Shown in pieces: positions 1 to 6,814 of a stretch of DNA of 21,421 nucleotides (positions within the stretch are counted from its first letter, which is position 1; each line of letters opens with the position of its first letter). A model generated the notes under the pieces. It was given only the letters and a program-made list of their open reading frames with translations, was not told where the DNA came from and did not search any database. The stretch is from a virus, in IMG/VR virus record IMGVR_UViG_3300023296_000759, positions 1 to 21,421 of that record. One strand, 5' to 3'. Position numbers and translations under genes: made by a program.

Positions 1-42
1 TTAAAGTATGAACCCGTTTATGTTTTTTGGAAACCAGAATGA
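1..42 (+). CDS. C-terminal end of an unidentified gene (partial)
   Basis: Reading frame 1 is open from the first base and ends at TGA 40-42, giving a 13-residue tail (LKYEPVYVFWKPE). The stop overlaps the ATG at 39 of the next gene in an ATGA junction, the style used throughout this window, which is the main reason for believing this is a real gene end. The tail is too short to assign to a family. Confidence 0.55.
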   Translation, partial: LKYEPVYVFWKPE

Positions 43-728
43 ACAATAAAGAAGAATTAGGATATCGTTTAGAATGTATGCTTGATGAATATATCATCAA
101 GGTCCAGAATAATGAATCTAGCAGAAAACCTAGATTTTCACAAATCATAAGTTCGTATAGTACACCTAAGAAGTTTCAGCGAGATTTGATGGACATCTTC
201 TCCAGAACTAGAGAAGAAATTGCGTGTGCAATTAAAGGTACAGATCTTCAATGCACTGAGGCTTGGTCATTTTTAACGCAAACAAAACTGAAAAAAATAG
301 AAGAATATCTCAATCTTCTAATTGAAGTTCTTGAAAACAATAGCAAAATTACAAGAAAAAAGAGAAAGATCAATCCTTCGGTTGCTGTGAGGAAATTGAA
401 GTTCAAGACTATATTCAAGAAAATAGAATCTGTTGATCCTGAGAAGATTATAGGTGCAACTCATTTTATCTGTTACAACACGAAGTATAAGAAAATTTCA
501 TACTACTATAGTAATGAAGGCTTTGGTGTCAAGGGAACAACCCTTCAGAATTTTGATAAAGAAAAATCTTTAACAAAAAATATTGGCAGATCTAAGATGG
601 ATCTGAAATTATTAAAGGAGTCAAGGATTGAGTGGTTTTTGAGGCAATTGAGTAGTATCAATTCCAAGACTCAGGAAGCAACAGGCAGAATTAATTCCGA
701 CACACTTTTATTAAAGGTCGTATCATGA
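39..728 (+). CDS. Conserved phage protein of unknown function, 229 aa
   Basis: I do not recognise a characterised function. The frame could begin at TTG 27, but ATG 39 is preferred because it overlaps the upstream stop (ATGA). The protein is basic and predicted mostly helical in its first half, with a Lys/Arg cluster near residues 105-115. The second half, with GVKGTTLQNF around residue 165 and a C-terminal GRINSDTLLLKVV, resembles from memory an uncharacterised protein family common in T4-like marine phages. There is no signal peptide or membrane segment. It sits just upstream of the replication genes and its stop overlaps the next start. A nucleic-acid or replication-associated role is only a guess from charge and neighbourhood. 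Confidence 0.75.
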   Translation: MNNKEELGYRLECMLDEYIIKVQNNESSRKPRFSQIISSYSTPKKFQRDLMDIFSRTREEIACAIKGTDLQCTEAWSFLTQTKLKKIEEYLNLLIEVLENNSKITRKKRKINPSVAVRKLKFKTIFKKIESVDPEKIIGATHFICYNTKYKKISYYYSNEGFGVKGTTLQNFDKEKSLTKNIGRSKMDLKLLKESRIEWFLRQLSSINSKTQEATGRINSDTLLLKVVS

Positions 729-1021
729 CACCAAGAGGAGAATATTCTGAGTTCAACGAAGATGGAACTCAGGTAGTATATAATTATGATGATTTGGTTT
801 ATTATAATAAAAAAGCCTATGTCGCTACTCGCACGCAAGAATTAGGTCATCCCATCCACGAAGATAGTGGTTGGTCTTTGGTTGGTAGTGGTGCCTCCTT
901 TTTTTCCAAGGACGAACCTCTATTTGCAAAACCCGGTGATAAATGGTTTGACTCTAGCAGCGGTGTGATGTATACTAGGGTTCAACAAGACGATAGTGTC
1001 TTATATTGGATAGAACTTTGA
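725..1021 (+). CDS. Small protein with carbohydrate-binding-like and fibre-type modules
   Basis: This 98-aa protein starts in an ATGA overlap at 725. Residues about 17-54 (VVYNYDDLVYYNKKAYVAT, then SGWSLVG) have the spacing of the CBM5/12-type carbohydrate-binding fold, where a strand with 'Y..GD.V.Y....Y.A' is followed by 'W.LVG'. Residues about 58-98 (PGDKWFDSSSGVMYTRV, then WIEL) match a module common in phage fibre and neck/baseplate-associated proteins, and a similar stretch occurs in the 590-aa fibre protein encoded at 17524-19296 (residues about 188-230). It is therefore probably a small virion or surface-binding protein, although it sits in the replication operon directly before rnh. 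The fold assignment is by eye; a domain search would settle it. Confidence 0.7.
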   Translation: MTPRGEYSEFNEDGTQVVYNYDDLVYYNKKAYVATRTQELGHPIHEDSGWSLVGSGASFFSKDEPLFAKPGDKWFDSSSGVMYTRVQQDDSVLYWIEL

Positions 1022-1866
1022 TTTTACTAGATAATAACCAAATACTTATTGCCAGCATTTTTCAGTCTTTAAAAACTCCAGAATTGCAAGAAACTAATTT
1101 TCTTAGGCATCTTGTACTTAATACTTACAGGATGTACAGATCCAAATTCAAGAAACAATATGGCGATTTAGTCATATGCCACGACTCTTCTAACTGCTGG
1201 AGAAAAGACTTTTTTCCAGAATATAAAGCAAACAGAAAAGAAAAGCAGAAAACTGATGGTATAGACTGGAAAAATATCTATAGTAAACTTCATGAAATAC
1301 GAGAAGAGGTTAGGGGTAATTTTCCGTACAAAAATGTAGAGGTTCCCCGAACTGAAGCAGATGATATAATTTCTGTTCTTTGTCACGAATACTCAGGCAA
1401 AGAAGATATTGTTATTGTGTCGAACGACAAAGATTTTAGACAACTGCTTAAACTTCCGAATGTAAGACAATATTCTCCTATGTTAAAATCTTTCGTGGAA
1501 TGTGAAGATCCTGACGCTTATCTTTTTGATCACATTCTTAAAGGAGATTCGTCCGATGGTGTGCCAAATATCCTCTCGGATTCTGATACCTTCATACGAA
1601 AAGATAAGAGACAAAAAAGATTGACAAAAAAGATTATTCAGGTTATAAAGGAAGAAATGGAATCTTCTTCTATACCACCTGAATTTTGTTCAGACAACTG
1701 GGAGCGGAATAAAATGATCATAGATTTATCCATGATTCCTTTAGATATTACACAATTAATAATTGAAGCATATGAGACATGCAAATTTGGTGATAGATCT
1801 TCTATGCTTAATTACATGATAGACAATAGATTGAAAAATCTAATAGAAAACTTGGAGGACTTTTGA
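1018..1866 (+). CDS. rnh: RNase H / 5'-3' exonuclease (T4 Rnh-like)
   Basis: This is a T4-type RNase H of the FEN-1/5' nuclease family, which removes RNA primers from lagging-strand fragments during phage replication. Acidic metal-binding motifs appear in order: LLDNNQ (residues 3-8), CHDSS (54-58), YKANRK (69-74), EADD (113-116), SNDKDF (135-140) and GDSSDGVPN (176-184), the last being the helix-hairpin region. The length of 282 aa is close to T4 Rnh (about 305). The start is probably TTG 1018, which overlaps the upstream TGA (TTGA) and gives the family-like N-terminus MILLDNNQ. An alternative in-frame TTG at 1006 would add four residues. The gene ends at the TGA that overlaps the next ATG. 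Confidence 0.93.
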   Translation: MILLDNNQILIASIFQSLKTPELQETNFLRHLVLNTYRMYRSKFKKQYGDLVICHDSSNCWRKDFFPEYKANRKEKQKTDGIDWKNIYSKLHEIREEVRGNFPYKNVEVPRTEADDIISVLCHEYSGKEDIVIVSNDKDFRQLLKLPNVRQYSPMLKSFVECEDPDAYLFDHILKGDSSDGVPNILSDSDTFIRKDKRQKRLTKKIIQVIKEEMESSSIPPEFCSDNWERNKMIIDLSMIPLDITQLIIEAYETCKFGDRSSMLNYMIDNRLKNLIENLEDF

Positions 1867-2051
1867 TGAGAAAGTCTAAGAAAATAGTAACCGATGGTGA
1901 TAAATTTGATAAAATGAAAGCAAAGAGTAGCAAGAAAATATTCAAGACAAAAAAAAACAAACACAAAACAATACTAAAAAACTATAACCACGATAAAACT
2001 TTTGACTATATTCGTACAAACGACATAGATGAATTGGAGAATTTAAATTGA
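1866..2051 (+). CDS. Small lysine-rich protein, 61 aa, unknown
   Basis: The ATG at 1866 shares its A with the rnh stop (TGATG) and is preceded by a good Shine-Dalgarno sequence, GGAGG near 1855, so translation is likely. The protein has 16 lysines and two arginines, almost all within the first 44 residues, followed by a short acidic tail (NDIDELENLN). I recognise no family. A small basic protein between rnh and the sliding clamp could bind nucleic acid or a replication or transcription protein; T4 carries a small RNA polymerase-binding protein (RpbA) near gene 45, but I see no sequence support for equating the two. There is no membrane segment. Confidence 0.7.
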   Translation: MRKSKKIVTDGDKFDKMKAKSSKKIFKTKKNKHKTILKNYNHDKTFDYIRTNDIDELENLN

Positions 2052-2053
2052 TG
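2031..2053 (+). promoter_or_regulatory. Gene 45 leader: Shine-Dalgarno plus candidate RegA operator
   Basis: The leader has GGAG at 2036-2039 followed by the A/U-rich run ATTTAAATT and the ATG at 2051. Nearly the same arrangement, GGAGAAT plus TTTAAATT plus ATG, precedes gene 44. In T4, RegA represses genes 44 and 45 by binding A/U-rich sequence over the initiation region, and regA is encoded here at 4927. The operator role is inferred. Confidence 0.4.
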
Positions 2054-2743
2054 ACAGGTACTAGAGTGACATTAGGAAAAGAAACTTTGGCGATTCTTAA
2101 GAATTTCGCTACGCTAAATTCTAATATTCTTATTGATGAGGGGAGTAAGATTCAAACTCTTACTCCTACCAAGAATGTAATGGCAATTGCTATGGTAGAG
2201 GAAGACTTCCCTACTAAATTTGGTATTTGGGATTTGAATAAATTCCTTTCTACCGTATCCCTATTCAAGAATCCATATTTTGAATTCGAGGATAAGTTTG
2301 TTATCATTGGTGATGATTATGGATCATCAGTTAAATATCATTATTGTGATGAAAGTGTATTGACTGTTCCTACAAAGGAAATTAATATGCCAGAATCAGT
2401 GGTATCGATTTCAATTGATCAGTCTACTTTTTTAGAACTACAGAAGGCATCTTCTGTTCTTCAACTTCCTGACTTGAGTGTGGTTCCTAGTGAAGATGGA
2501 CAAACCATTCTTGCGGTTGTGGATGATCGATCAGATCCAACAAGTAACAATTTCTCTGTTACTCTTGGTGAAAACACTTGTGAGCAGAACTTTATGTTTA
2601 ACTTTAAGTCAGATCTTCTGCGAATGTATCCCGGTAATTATGTTGTGAATTTCACCGAAACAGTTATCAGTGAATTTATCAACAGTGACTTGGATTTGAC
2701 TTATTATATCGCACTGGAAGCATCCAGTAAGTATGGAGAATGA
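2051..2743 (+). CDS. 45: DNA polymerase sliding clamp gp45
   Basis: This is the T4-type trimeric sliding clamp, 230 aa against 228 in T4. It tethers the replicative polymerase to DNA and, in T4-like phages, activates late transcription by touching gp33 and gp55 on RNA polymerase. Family-typical stretches are the N-terminal LGKETLAILKNFATLNSNI, the FGIWDLNKFLSTVSLF segment, and YPGNYVVNF near the C-terminus. The start is ATG 2051, which overlaps the upstream TGA; the in-frame TTG at 2048 is less likely. A GGAG lies 11 nt upstream. The gene is followed eight bases later by the clamp-loader gene, matching the T4 order 45-44-62-regA. Confidence 0.95.
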   Translation: MTGTRVTLGKETLAILKNFATLNSNILIDEGSKIQTLTPTKNVMAIAMVEEDFPTKFGIWDLNKFLSTVSLFKNPYFEFEDKFVIIGDDYGSSVKYHYCDESVLTVPTKEINMPESVVSISIDQSTFLELQKASSVLQLPDLSVVPSEDGQTILAVVDDRSDPTSNNFSVTLGENTCEQNFMFNFKSDLLRMYPGNYVVNFTETVISEFINSDLDLTYYIALEASSKYGE

Positions 2744-2754
2744 TTTAAATTATG
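2733..2754 (+). promoter_or_regulatory. Gene 44 leader: Shine-Dalgarno plus candidate RegA operator
   Basis: GGAG at about 2735-2738 is followed by AATGATTTAAATTATG, the last three bases being the gene 44 start. As I recall it, the T4 gene 44 RegA element is AAUGAGGAAAUUAUG, so this leader keeps both the AAUGA and the AAAUUAUG ends. The leader also resembles the one before gene 45. Binding by RegA is inferred from this resemblance. Confidence 0.45.
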
Positions 2755-3690
2755 CTAGATCATGGATTGTTTGTTGAGAAGTATCGTCCTTCTACAGTAA
2801 AGGATTGTATACTTCCTGTTGAGATCGAAACTACAATTCGAAAGATGGTTGAAGCGAAAGAATGCCACAACTTGCTCTTTCACGGAGGTGCCGGTTGTGG
2901 TAAAACCTCTGTTGCAAGAGCAATTTGCAATGATTTGGACGCAGATTATATCATAATTAACTGCTCGGAAGATGGTAATATTGATACCTTGCGGACAAAG
3001 ATTAGAAGTTTTGCAAGCACTGTTTCTCTTAATGGTAATTCTAAGGTAGTAATCTTAGATGAGTTCGACTATAGTAACGCACAGAGCATTCAGCCTGCTC
3101 TGCGTGGAGCGATTGAGGAGTTTGCAAAGAACTGTAGATTTATTATTACATGTAACTATAAGAACAGAATCATTTCACCGATTCATTCTAGATTTACTAA
3201 TGTAGATTTTACAATTCCAAGCGAAGAAAAGGCTAGTATTGCAATGAGAATACTTGAAAGAATGGAGTACATTCTTGGCGAGGAAGGTATTGAGTATGAT
3301 CAAGAAGTTATTGCAAAACTTGTAACTAAGCACTTTCCTGACATTCGCAGAATGCTCAATGAAATTCAAAGATATTCTTATAATGGAAAAATTGATATAG
3401 GAATTCTGTCAAGTCTAGGTGATGTCCAGATCAAAGACTTGATGAAGGCTATGAGTCAGAAGAATTTTGCAGATGTCAGAAAATGGGTTGTTAATAATTT
3501 GGACAATTCTTACTCTGATATTTTTAGATCTATATATGATGGATTGACTGGGAATTTGAAACCAAATTCTATTCCACAAGCAATTGTAACTTTGGGCGAG
3601 TATCAATACAAAGCTGCATTTGTTGCAGATCAAGAAATTAATCTAACTGCCTTAATGGTAGAACTTATGATGGAGTGTGATTTTAAATGA
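2752..3690 (+). CDS. 44: Clamp loader large subunit gp44 (AAA+ ATPase)
   Basis: This is the ATPase subunit of the gp44/gp62 clamp loader, which opens gp45 and places it on primer-template DNA. The 312-aa protein (T4 has 319) starts with the clamp-loader signature FVEKYRPSTVKDCILP. Walker A is GGAGCGKT at residues 45-52 and Walker B is VVILDEFD at 99-106. Sensor 1 is IITCNYKN at 131-138. The arginine-finger motif, usually SRC in clamp loaders, reads SRF at 146-148, with the arginine kept. A lid helical domain and a C-terminal collar domain follow. The TGA at 3688-3690 overlaps the next ATG. Unlike in T4, gene 62 does not follow directly; two inserted genes lie between. Confidence 0.95.
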   Translation: MLDHGLFVEKYRPSTVKDCILPVEIETTIRKMVEAKECHNLLFHGGAGCGKTSVARAICNDLDADYIIINCSEDGNIDTLRTKIRSFASTVSLNGNSKVVILDEFDYSNAQSIQPALRGAIEEFAKNCRFIITCNYKNRIISPIHSRFTNVDFTIPSEEKASIAMRILERMEYILGEEGIEYDQEVIAKLVTKHFPDIRRMLNEIQRYSYNGKIDIGILSSLGDVQIKDLMKAMSQKNFADVRKWVVNNLDNSYSDIFRSIYDGLTGNLKPNSIPQAIVTLGEYQYKAAFVADQEINLTALMVELMMECDFK

Positions 3691-4223
3691 ATGAACAACT
3701 AGAATTTTATTCGCAAATAGGACAAGATAAAATACTTTTTCGTCTTTTCAAGGAAAAGGAAAACGGAACATTTTTGGATATAGGTTGTGGTCAACCTGAT
3801 CATATCAACAATACTTATTTTTTTGAGAAAAATTTAAACTGGACAGGATTGAATTTAGATTTTGGTTCTCAATATAAAAAAAATTGGGAAAACATTAGAC
3901 CACAATCTAAATTTATTTTAGAAGACGCTTTAAATGTTGATTATCTAAAGTTGCTAAAGGAAAATAATTTTTCAACCGAAATTGATCTTTTATCTATGGA
4001 CTTAGATCCGTGGGATGTTACTTTCGAAGTATTAAAGAAAATTCCACTGGATAATATAAAGTTTAGTGTTATACTGTATGAACATGATGGATATAGATCT
4101 GGTGATGAATTTAAACAAAAAACAAGAACATATTTAGAATCTTACGATTATATCTTATTCACGGAGTTGAATAATCAAGATGATATCTGGGTTCATTCAA
4201 CCTTTGCGGAGAATCTTAAATGA
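3687..4223 (+). CDS. FkbM-like SAM-dependent methyltransferase
   Basis: The 178-aa protein begins with SQIGQDKILFRLF, followed by the SAM-binding motif GTFLDIGCGQP (residues about 27-37). NNTYFFEKNLNWTGL continues the pattern typical of FkbM-family methyltransferases, and SMDLDPWD lies further on. Such enzymes often O-methylate sugars, and phages with glycan gene clusters commonly carry them. Here the gene sits inside the replication operon between gp44 and gp62, in ATGA overlap with both neighbours. Its DNA looks more AT-rich than gene 44, which fits a recent insertion. The substrate is unknown; the glycosyltransferase cluster about 1.1 kb downstream suggests a sugar, but this is inference. 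Confidence 0.8.
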   Translation: MNEQLEFYSQIGQDKILFRLFKEKENGTFLDIGCGQPDHINNTYFFEKNLNWTGLNLDFGSQYKKNWENIRPQSKFILEDALNVDYLKLLKENNFSTEIDLLSMDLDPWDVTFEVLKKIPLDNIKFSVILYEHDGYRSGDEFKQKTRTYLESYDYILFTELNNQDDIWVHSTFAENLK

Positions 4224-4519
4224 AAGAAAAAAAGAAAAAATTTACCCCGACTAGGGATTTAGTTGCACTTGAGACAACTCTCAAGGAGAAAAAAACTACT
4301 GAGCATGGTATTGTTTATACTGAAAATCAGGTTTCTGATAATTATTATGTTTGGAGTACGGTTTATTCGGTTGGACCTAAAGTAAAAGAGGTTAAGCCAG
4401 GTGATGTGGTTTACTGGAAGTTAGGATCTAATAACTCTGAGTTTTATAAAGACGGAGACTTTATTGTGGATATTGTGAATTTTACTGATTTATTGGTGGT
4501 GAAGTGTGAAACTAGGTGA
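4220..4519 (+). CDS. GroES-like co-chaperonin (T4 gp31-type role possible)
   Basis: The 99-aa sequence follows the GroES pattern. After a lysine-rich start comes FTPTRDLVALETTL (GroES 'PL.DRVLVK'), then a mobile-loop region at about residues 20-40 with HGIVYTEN, where GroES has the GroEL-contacting GGIVL/I tripeptide. WSTVYSVGP (45-53), VKPGDVVYWK (58-67) and a final strand FTDLLVVKCE (88-97) correspond to the GroES VVAVG, VKVGDKVLF and C-terminal strands. T4 uses its own co-chaperonin, gp31, with host GroEL to fold the capsid protein gp23, so a capsid-folding role is plausible. Length is close to GroES (97) and shorter than gp31 (111). It overlaps the preceding gene by ATGA and gp62 by 14 nt. 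Confidence 0.82.
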   Translation: MKEKKKKFTPTRDLVALETTLKEKKTTEHGIVYTENQVSDNYYVWSTVYSVGPKVKEVKPGDVVYWKLGSNNSEFYKDGDFIVDIVNFTDLLVVKCETR

Positions 4520-4883
4520 TTTTCTTAATTCAGTAAATTACAATAAGAAAAATTTGTTTGAAGAGAACGAGGATTTTGCAGAAAAATCCTATGTTCCTTT
4601 CATTATCAATAGATGTCTTTCTTACTTTCCGGATACAATACTTCATGCAAATAGAATGAATATGTGTAGTGGGTTATCCAAGAGAATGAACTATGAATAC
4701 TACCTCCATTCGATAAGAAAAGGGAAGAGATTTTCTAAAACATTAAAGCATGAAATTTCAGACGATATTTCCTTGGTTATTACACATTTTTCTGTTTCTC
4801 GATCAAAGGCAAAGGACATGTTACCCATGCTGAAGAAAGAGTTTTTAGAAGATATTCGTGATATCTACCTCAAAACACACTAA
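4506..4883 (+). CDS. 62: Clamp loader small subunit gp62
   Basis: gp62 is the non-ATPase subunit that completes the gp44/gp62 clamp loader. Diagnostic stretches are SYVPFIINRCLSYFPDTIL, then HANRMNM, and YYLHSIRKGKRFSK (residues about 66-79), all typical of T4-like gp62. At 125 aa it is shorter than T4 gp62 (187) but near the size I associate with marine T4-like phages. The start is GTG 4506, which lies inside the end of the co-chaperonin gene, with a GGTGG purine-rich stretch just upstream. The gene has been separated from its partner gene 44 by about 815 nt of inserted sequence. Confidence 0.9.
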   Translation: MKLGDFLNSVNYNKKNLFEENEDFAEKSYVPFIINRCLSYFPDTILHANRMNMCSGLSKRMNYEYYLHSIRKGKRFSKTLKHEISDDISLVITHFSVSRSKAKDMLPMLKKEFLEDIRDIYLKTH

Positions 4884-4904
4884 TTTATAAATATTACAAG
4901 TGTG
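4876..4904 (+). other. Inverted repeat around the regA late promoter
   Basis: CACACT (4876-4881) and AGTGTG (4899-4904) are perfect reverse complements, separated by 17 nt that contain the TATAAATA octamer. The left arm includes the end of gp62. There is no U-run after it, so it is a poor intrinsic terminator. It may be fortuitous. Confidence 0.3.
4886..4893 (+). promoter_or_regulatory. T4-type late promoter (TATAAATA) upstream of regA
   Basis: This is an exact match to the T4 late-promoter octamer, recognised by sigma gp55 with gp33 and clamp gp45. It lies in the only sizeable non-coding gap (4884-4926), 33 nt before the regA ATG, leaving room for a leader with the SD-like TGAGGT near 4914. 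It could drive regA and the glycan module downstream. Confidence 0.75.
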
Positions 4905-4926
4905 AAATATTATTGAGGTTAAAACT

Positions 4927-5331
4927 ATGGAAAATGAAATAGATATTTTTAAAGGTTTGGGTGTAAGAGTAAAGTTAGAAGATGAAGATGACTTTCTGAT
5001 AGTCAAAGAAACGCTAACTCGCATGGGTGTTTCTTCCAGAAAAGAAAATAAGTTATTCCAGTCTTGCCATATCCTTCATAAGAAGGGTGAGTATGCTATT
5101 GTTCACTTTAAAGAACTTTTTATACTTGACAAACTGGAAAGTAATATATCAGAGTCTGATATAGCAAGAAGAAATTTAATAGCGAAATTACTTGAAGAGT
5201 GGGAATTATGTGATATACTAGATCCTGAGAAAATAAAGGATCCGATTGCTAATATAAAGCAAATAAAGATTATACCACATAAGCAGAAAAGTGAATGGGA
5301 ATTGATACCTAAATATCATCTAGGAAAATAA
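4927..5331 (+). CDS. regA: Translational repressor RegA
   Basis: RegA binds initiation regions of early phage mRNAs and blocks their translation, including replication genes. The 134-aa protein (T4 has 122) keeps the family signatures almost intact: VKETLTRMGVS (residues 26-36), LFQSCHILHKKGEYAIVHFK (43-62, the most conserved part), RRNLIAKLLEEWEL (81-94) and KSEWELIPKYHLG (121-133). The N-terminus has a short acidic extension compared with T4. The gene follows gp62 as in T4, but is preceded by an exact late promoter rather than being directly coupled to gp62, and gene 43 does not follow. Confidence 0.95.
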   Translation: MENEIDIFKGLGVRVKLEDEDDFLIVKETLTRMGVSSRKENKLFQSCHILHKKGEYAIVHFKELFILDKLESNISESDIARRNLIAKLLEEWELCDILDPEKIKDPIANIKQIKIIPHKQKSEWELIPKYHLGK

Positions 5332-5336
5332 ATATA

Positions 5337-5969
5337 ATGAAAGTGATATCTTTTTATACTGAGGGCGATGAGAAAAATTATTATAAACAGTGTGCAGATA
5401 GACTTATACGGGATTGCGACAAATATCAAATTGACTTAGATTTAGTTAAAAAAGAATCTCTGGGATCTTACAGGGAAAATTGTTTATCTAAGCCTAAGTT
5501 TATTCTTGATAAGTTAAATGAGTATAAGACTCCTTTAGTTTGGATTGATGTTGATACTGTTTTTAGAAACAAACCAGATCATTTTTATGCCGAGGCCCTT
5601 ATCAATATTGATTTGGCATTTTCTTCTTCAAATACTAATTTGACAGGGATGAAGGCATCTCCTCTTTACTTCAATTATAATGAGTTATCTAAATTATTTT
5701 TAGAAGACTGGATTCAAGTATGTACTGATGTTTTAGAAAACATGGATATTAACTTTGATCATGAATCTCTTTTTGGTATGGTGTCTAAGCACTCAGGTAC
5801 GATGCAATATGGATGCTTCCCCCCAGAGTATTGTATTTGGCCGGGGCAATCGAATGAAGACACTGTTATCGAAATGGGTCTTTCCGATATTTCGGATAAG
5901 ATTGAAGTTCTAAAGAAAATGGGTATAGACGGTGATCTTTTAGCGATACAAACAATAGGAATATTATGA
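5337..5969 (+). CDS. DxD glycosyltransferase (nucleotide-diphospho-sugar transferase-like)
   Basis: The 210-aa protein looks like a GT-A fold enzyme. It opens with MKVISFYTEGDEKNYY, and PLVWIDVDTVFRNKP (residues 66-80) carries a DVD motif of the type that binds metal and nucleotide sugar. The second half has few recognisable motifs; HESLFGMVSKHS may contribute to the acceptor site. It has no signal peptide or membrane segment and so is probably cytosolic. It starts five bases after regA, with AGGA near 5322, and its TGA overlaps the next ATG, making it the first gene of the glycan module. Donor and acceptor cannot be told from sequence. Confidence 0.8.
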   Translation: MKVISFYTEGDEKNYYKQCADRLIRDCDKYQIDLDLVKKESLGSYRENCLSKPKFILDKLNEYKTPLVWIDVDTVFRNKPDHFYAEALINIDLAFSSSNTNLTGMKASPLYFNYNELSKLFLEDWIQVCTDVLENMDINFDHESLFGMVSKHSGTMQYGCFPPEYCIWPGQSNEDTVIEMGLSDISDKIEVLKKMGIDGDLLAIQTIGIL

Positions 5970-6814
5970 AACAAATACAGTGTGTGGGTGCGGGATTTGA
6001 TCCCTCACAATCTTCATGTTCGAACCTAAAACCCCAATCTTTTTCTTGGACAACAGAACCAGCAGAAAATCAAGTTCTGATTGATAATGCAATTTTGTAT
6101 GCCAACAAAATAGACAGGTTGGATAGTCAAAAATCATATGGTTGGGTTTGCGAGTCTTCGGCTATTGTTCCTCAATTAATAGAAGCATTAAAGGACTTTC
6201 ATGAGGTTATCATAGAAGATGGAGAACTCGAAGCAATATTCACGAATGATAAAAGTCTTCTTGAATTAAATGATAAATTCATTTACTGTTCAAATGGCAG
6301 TAATTATCCGTGGATACCAATAGAGTCGTGGGGTATTGGGGAGAAGAATAAATTATGTTCTATGGTAGCATCACCTAAAGTCATGTGTGATGGACATCAT
6401 TATCGTCAGAAAATTGCATGCAAATTTAAAGACAAAATAGATCTTTTTGGTGGTGCTTGTGGATCTGAGAGAATTGGTATTTCTGCTAATTTGGATCAGG
6501 AATGGAACGACAAAAGGATTGCAGTGTGTCCTTATAAATTTTCTATAGTCATGGAAAATATATCTTCTGACAATTACTTCACAGAAAAACTTACTGATTG
6601 CTTTGCAACCGGAACAGTTCCGATTTACTGGGGAGCAAAAAACATTGGTAATTTCTTTGACTCTAAAGGAATTATCAAATTAGATGATGATTTTAATGTA
6701 GACATTCTTACAGATGATTTGTATAATGAAATGATACCTCACATAGAAGAGAATTATAAAAAAATAAAATCTATGGAAATGGCTGATGATGAACTTGCAA
6801 ACAAAATCTCATAA
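5966..6814 (+). CDS. GT10-like glycosyltransferase (fucosyltransferase family)
   Basis: The C-terminal half carries the alpha-1,3-fucosyltransferase (GT10) signature: YKFSIVMEN (residues 190-198), YFTEKLTDCFATGTVPIYWG (204-223) and NIGNFFD. In GT10 this region binds GDP-fucose or a similar GDP-sugar, with the Glu of the EN pair and the Lys of TEKL as key residues. The N-terminal half (1-150) is less typical and probably holds the acceptor domain. It overlaps the upstream gene by ATGA and the next GT10-like gene by about 29 nt. The neighbour at 6786 keeps the same C-terminal motifs, so the pair are paralogues. The true sugar may not be fucose. Confidence 0.83.
   Translation: MKQIQCVGAGFDPSQSSCSNLKPQSFSWTTEPAENQVLIDNAILYANKIDRLDSQKSYGWVCESSAIVPQLIEALKDFHEVIIEDGELEAIFTNDKSLLELNDKFIYCSNGSNYPWIPIESWGIGEKNKLCSMVASPKVMCDGHHYRQKIACKFKDKIDLFGGACGSERIGISANLDQEWNDKRIAVCPYKFSIVMENISSDNYFTEKLTDCFATGTVPIYWGAKNIGNFFDSKGIIKLDDDFNVDILTDDLYNEMIPHIEENYKKIKSMEMADDELANKIS

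Noticed and set aside
8-49. Short open frame of 13 codons starting at ATG 8
   Set aside because: It has no ribosome site, runs across the end of the upstream gene and the start of the 39-728 gene, and is out of frame with both.
4871-4926. Inverted repeat near 4876-4904 as an intrinsic terminator
   Set aside because: The stem is only six base pairs with a 17-nt loop and no following T-run; the loop instead holds the late-promoter octamer.
5327-5334. AATAAATA just before the gene at 5337, one mismatch from a late promoter
   Set aside because: It ends two bases before the ATG and has a mismatch at the first base; it overlaps the regA stop and is more likely chance in AT-rich DNA.
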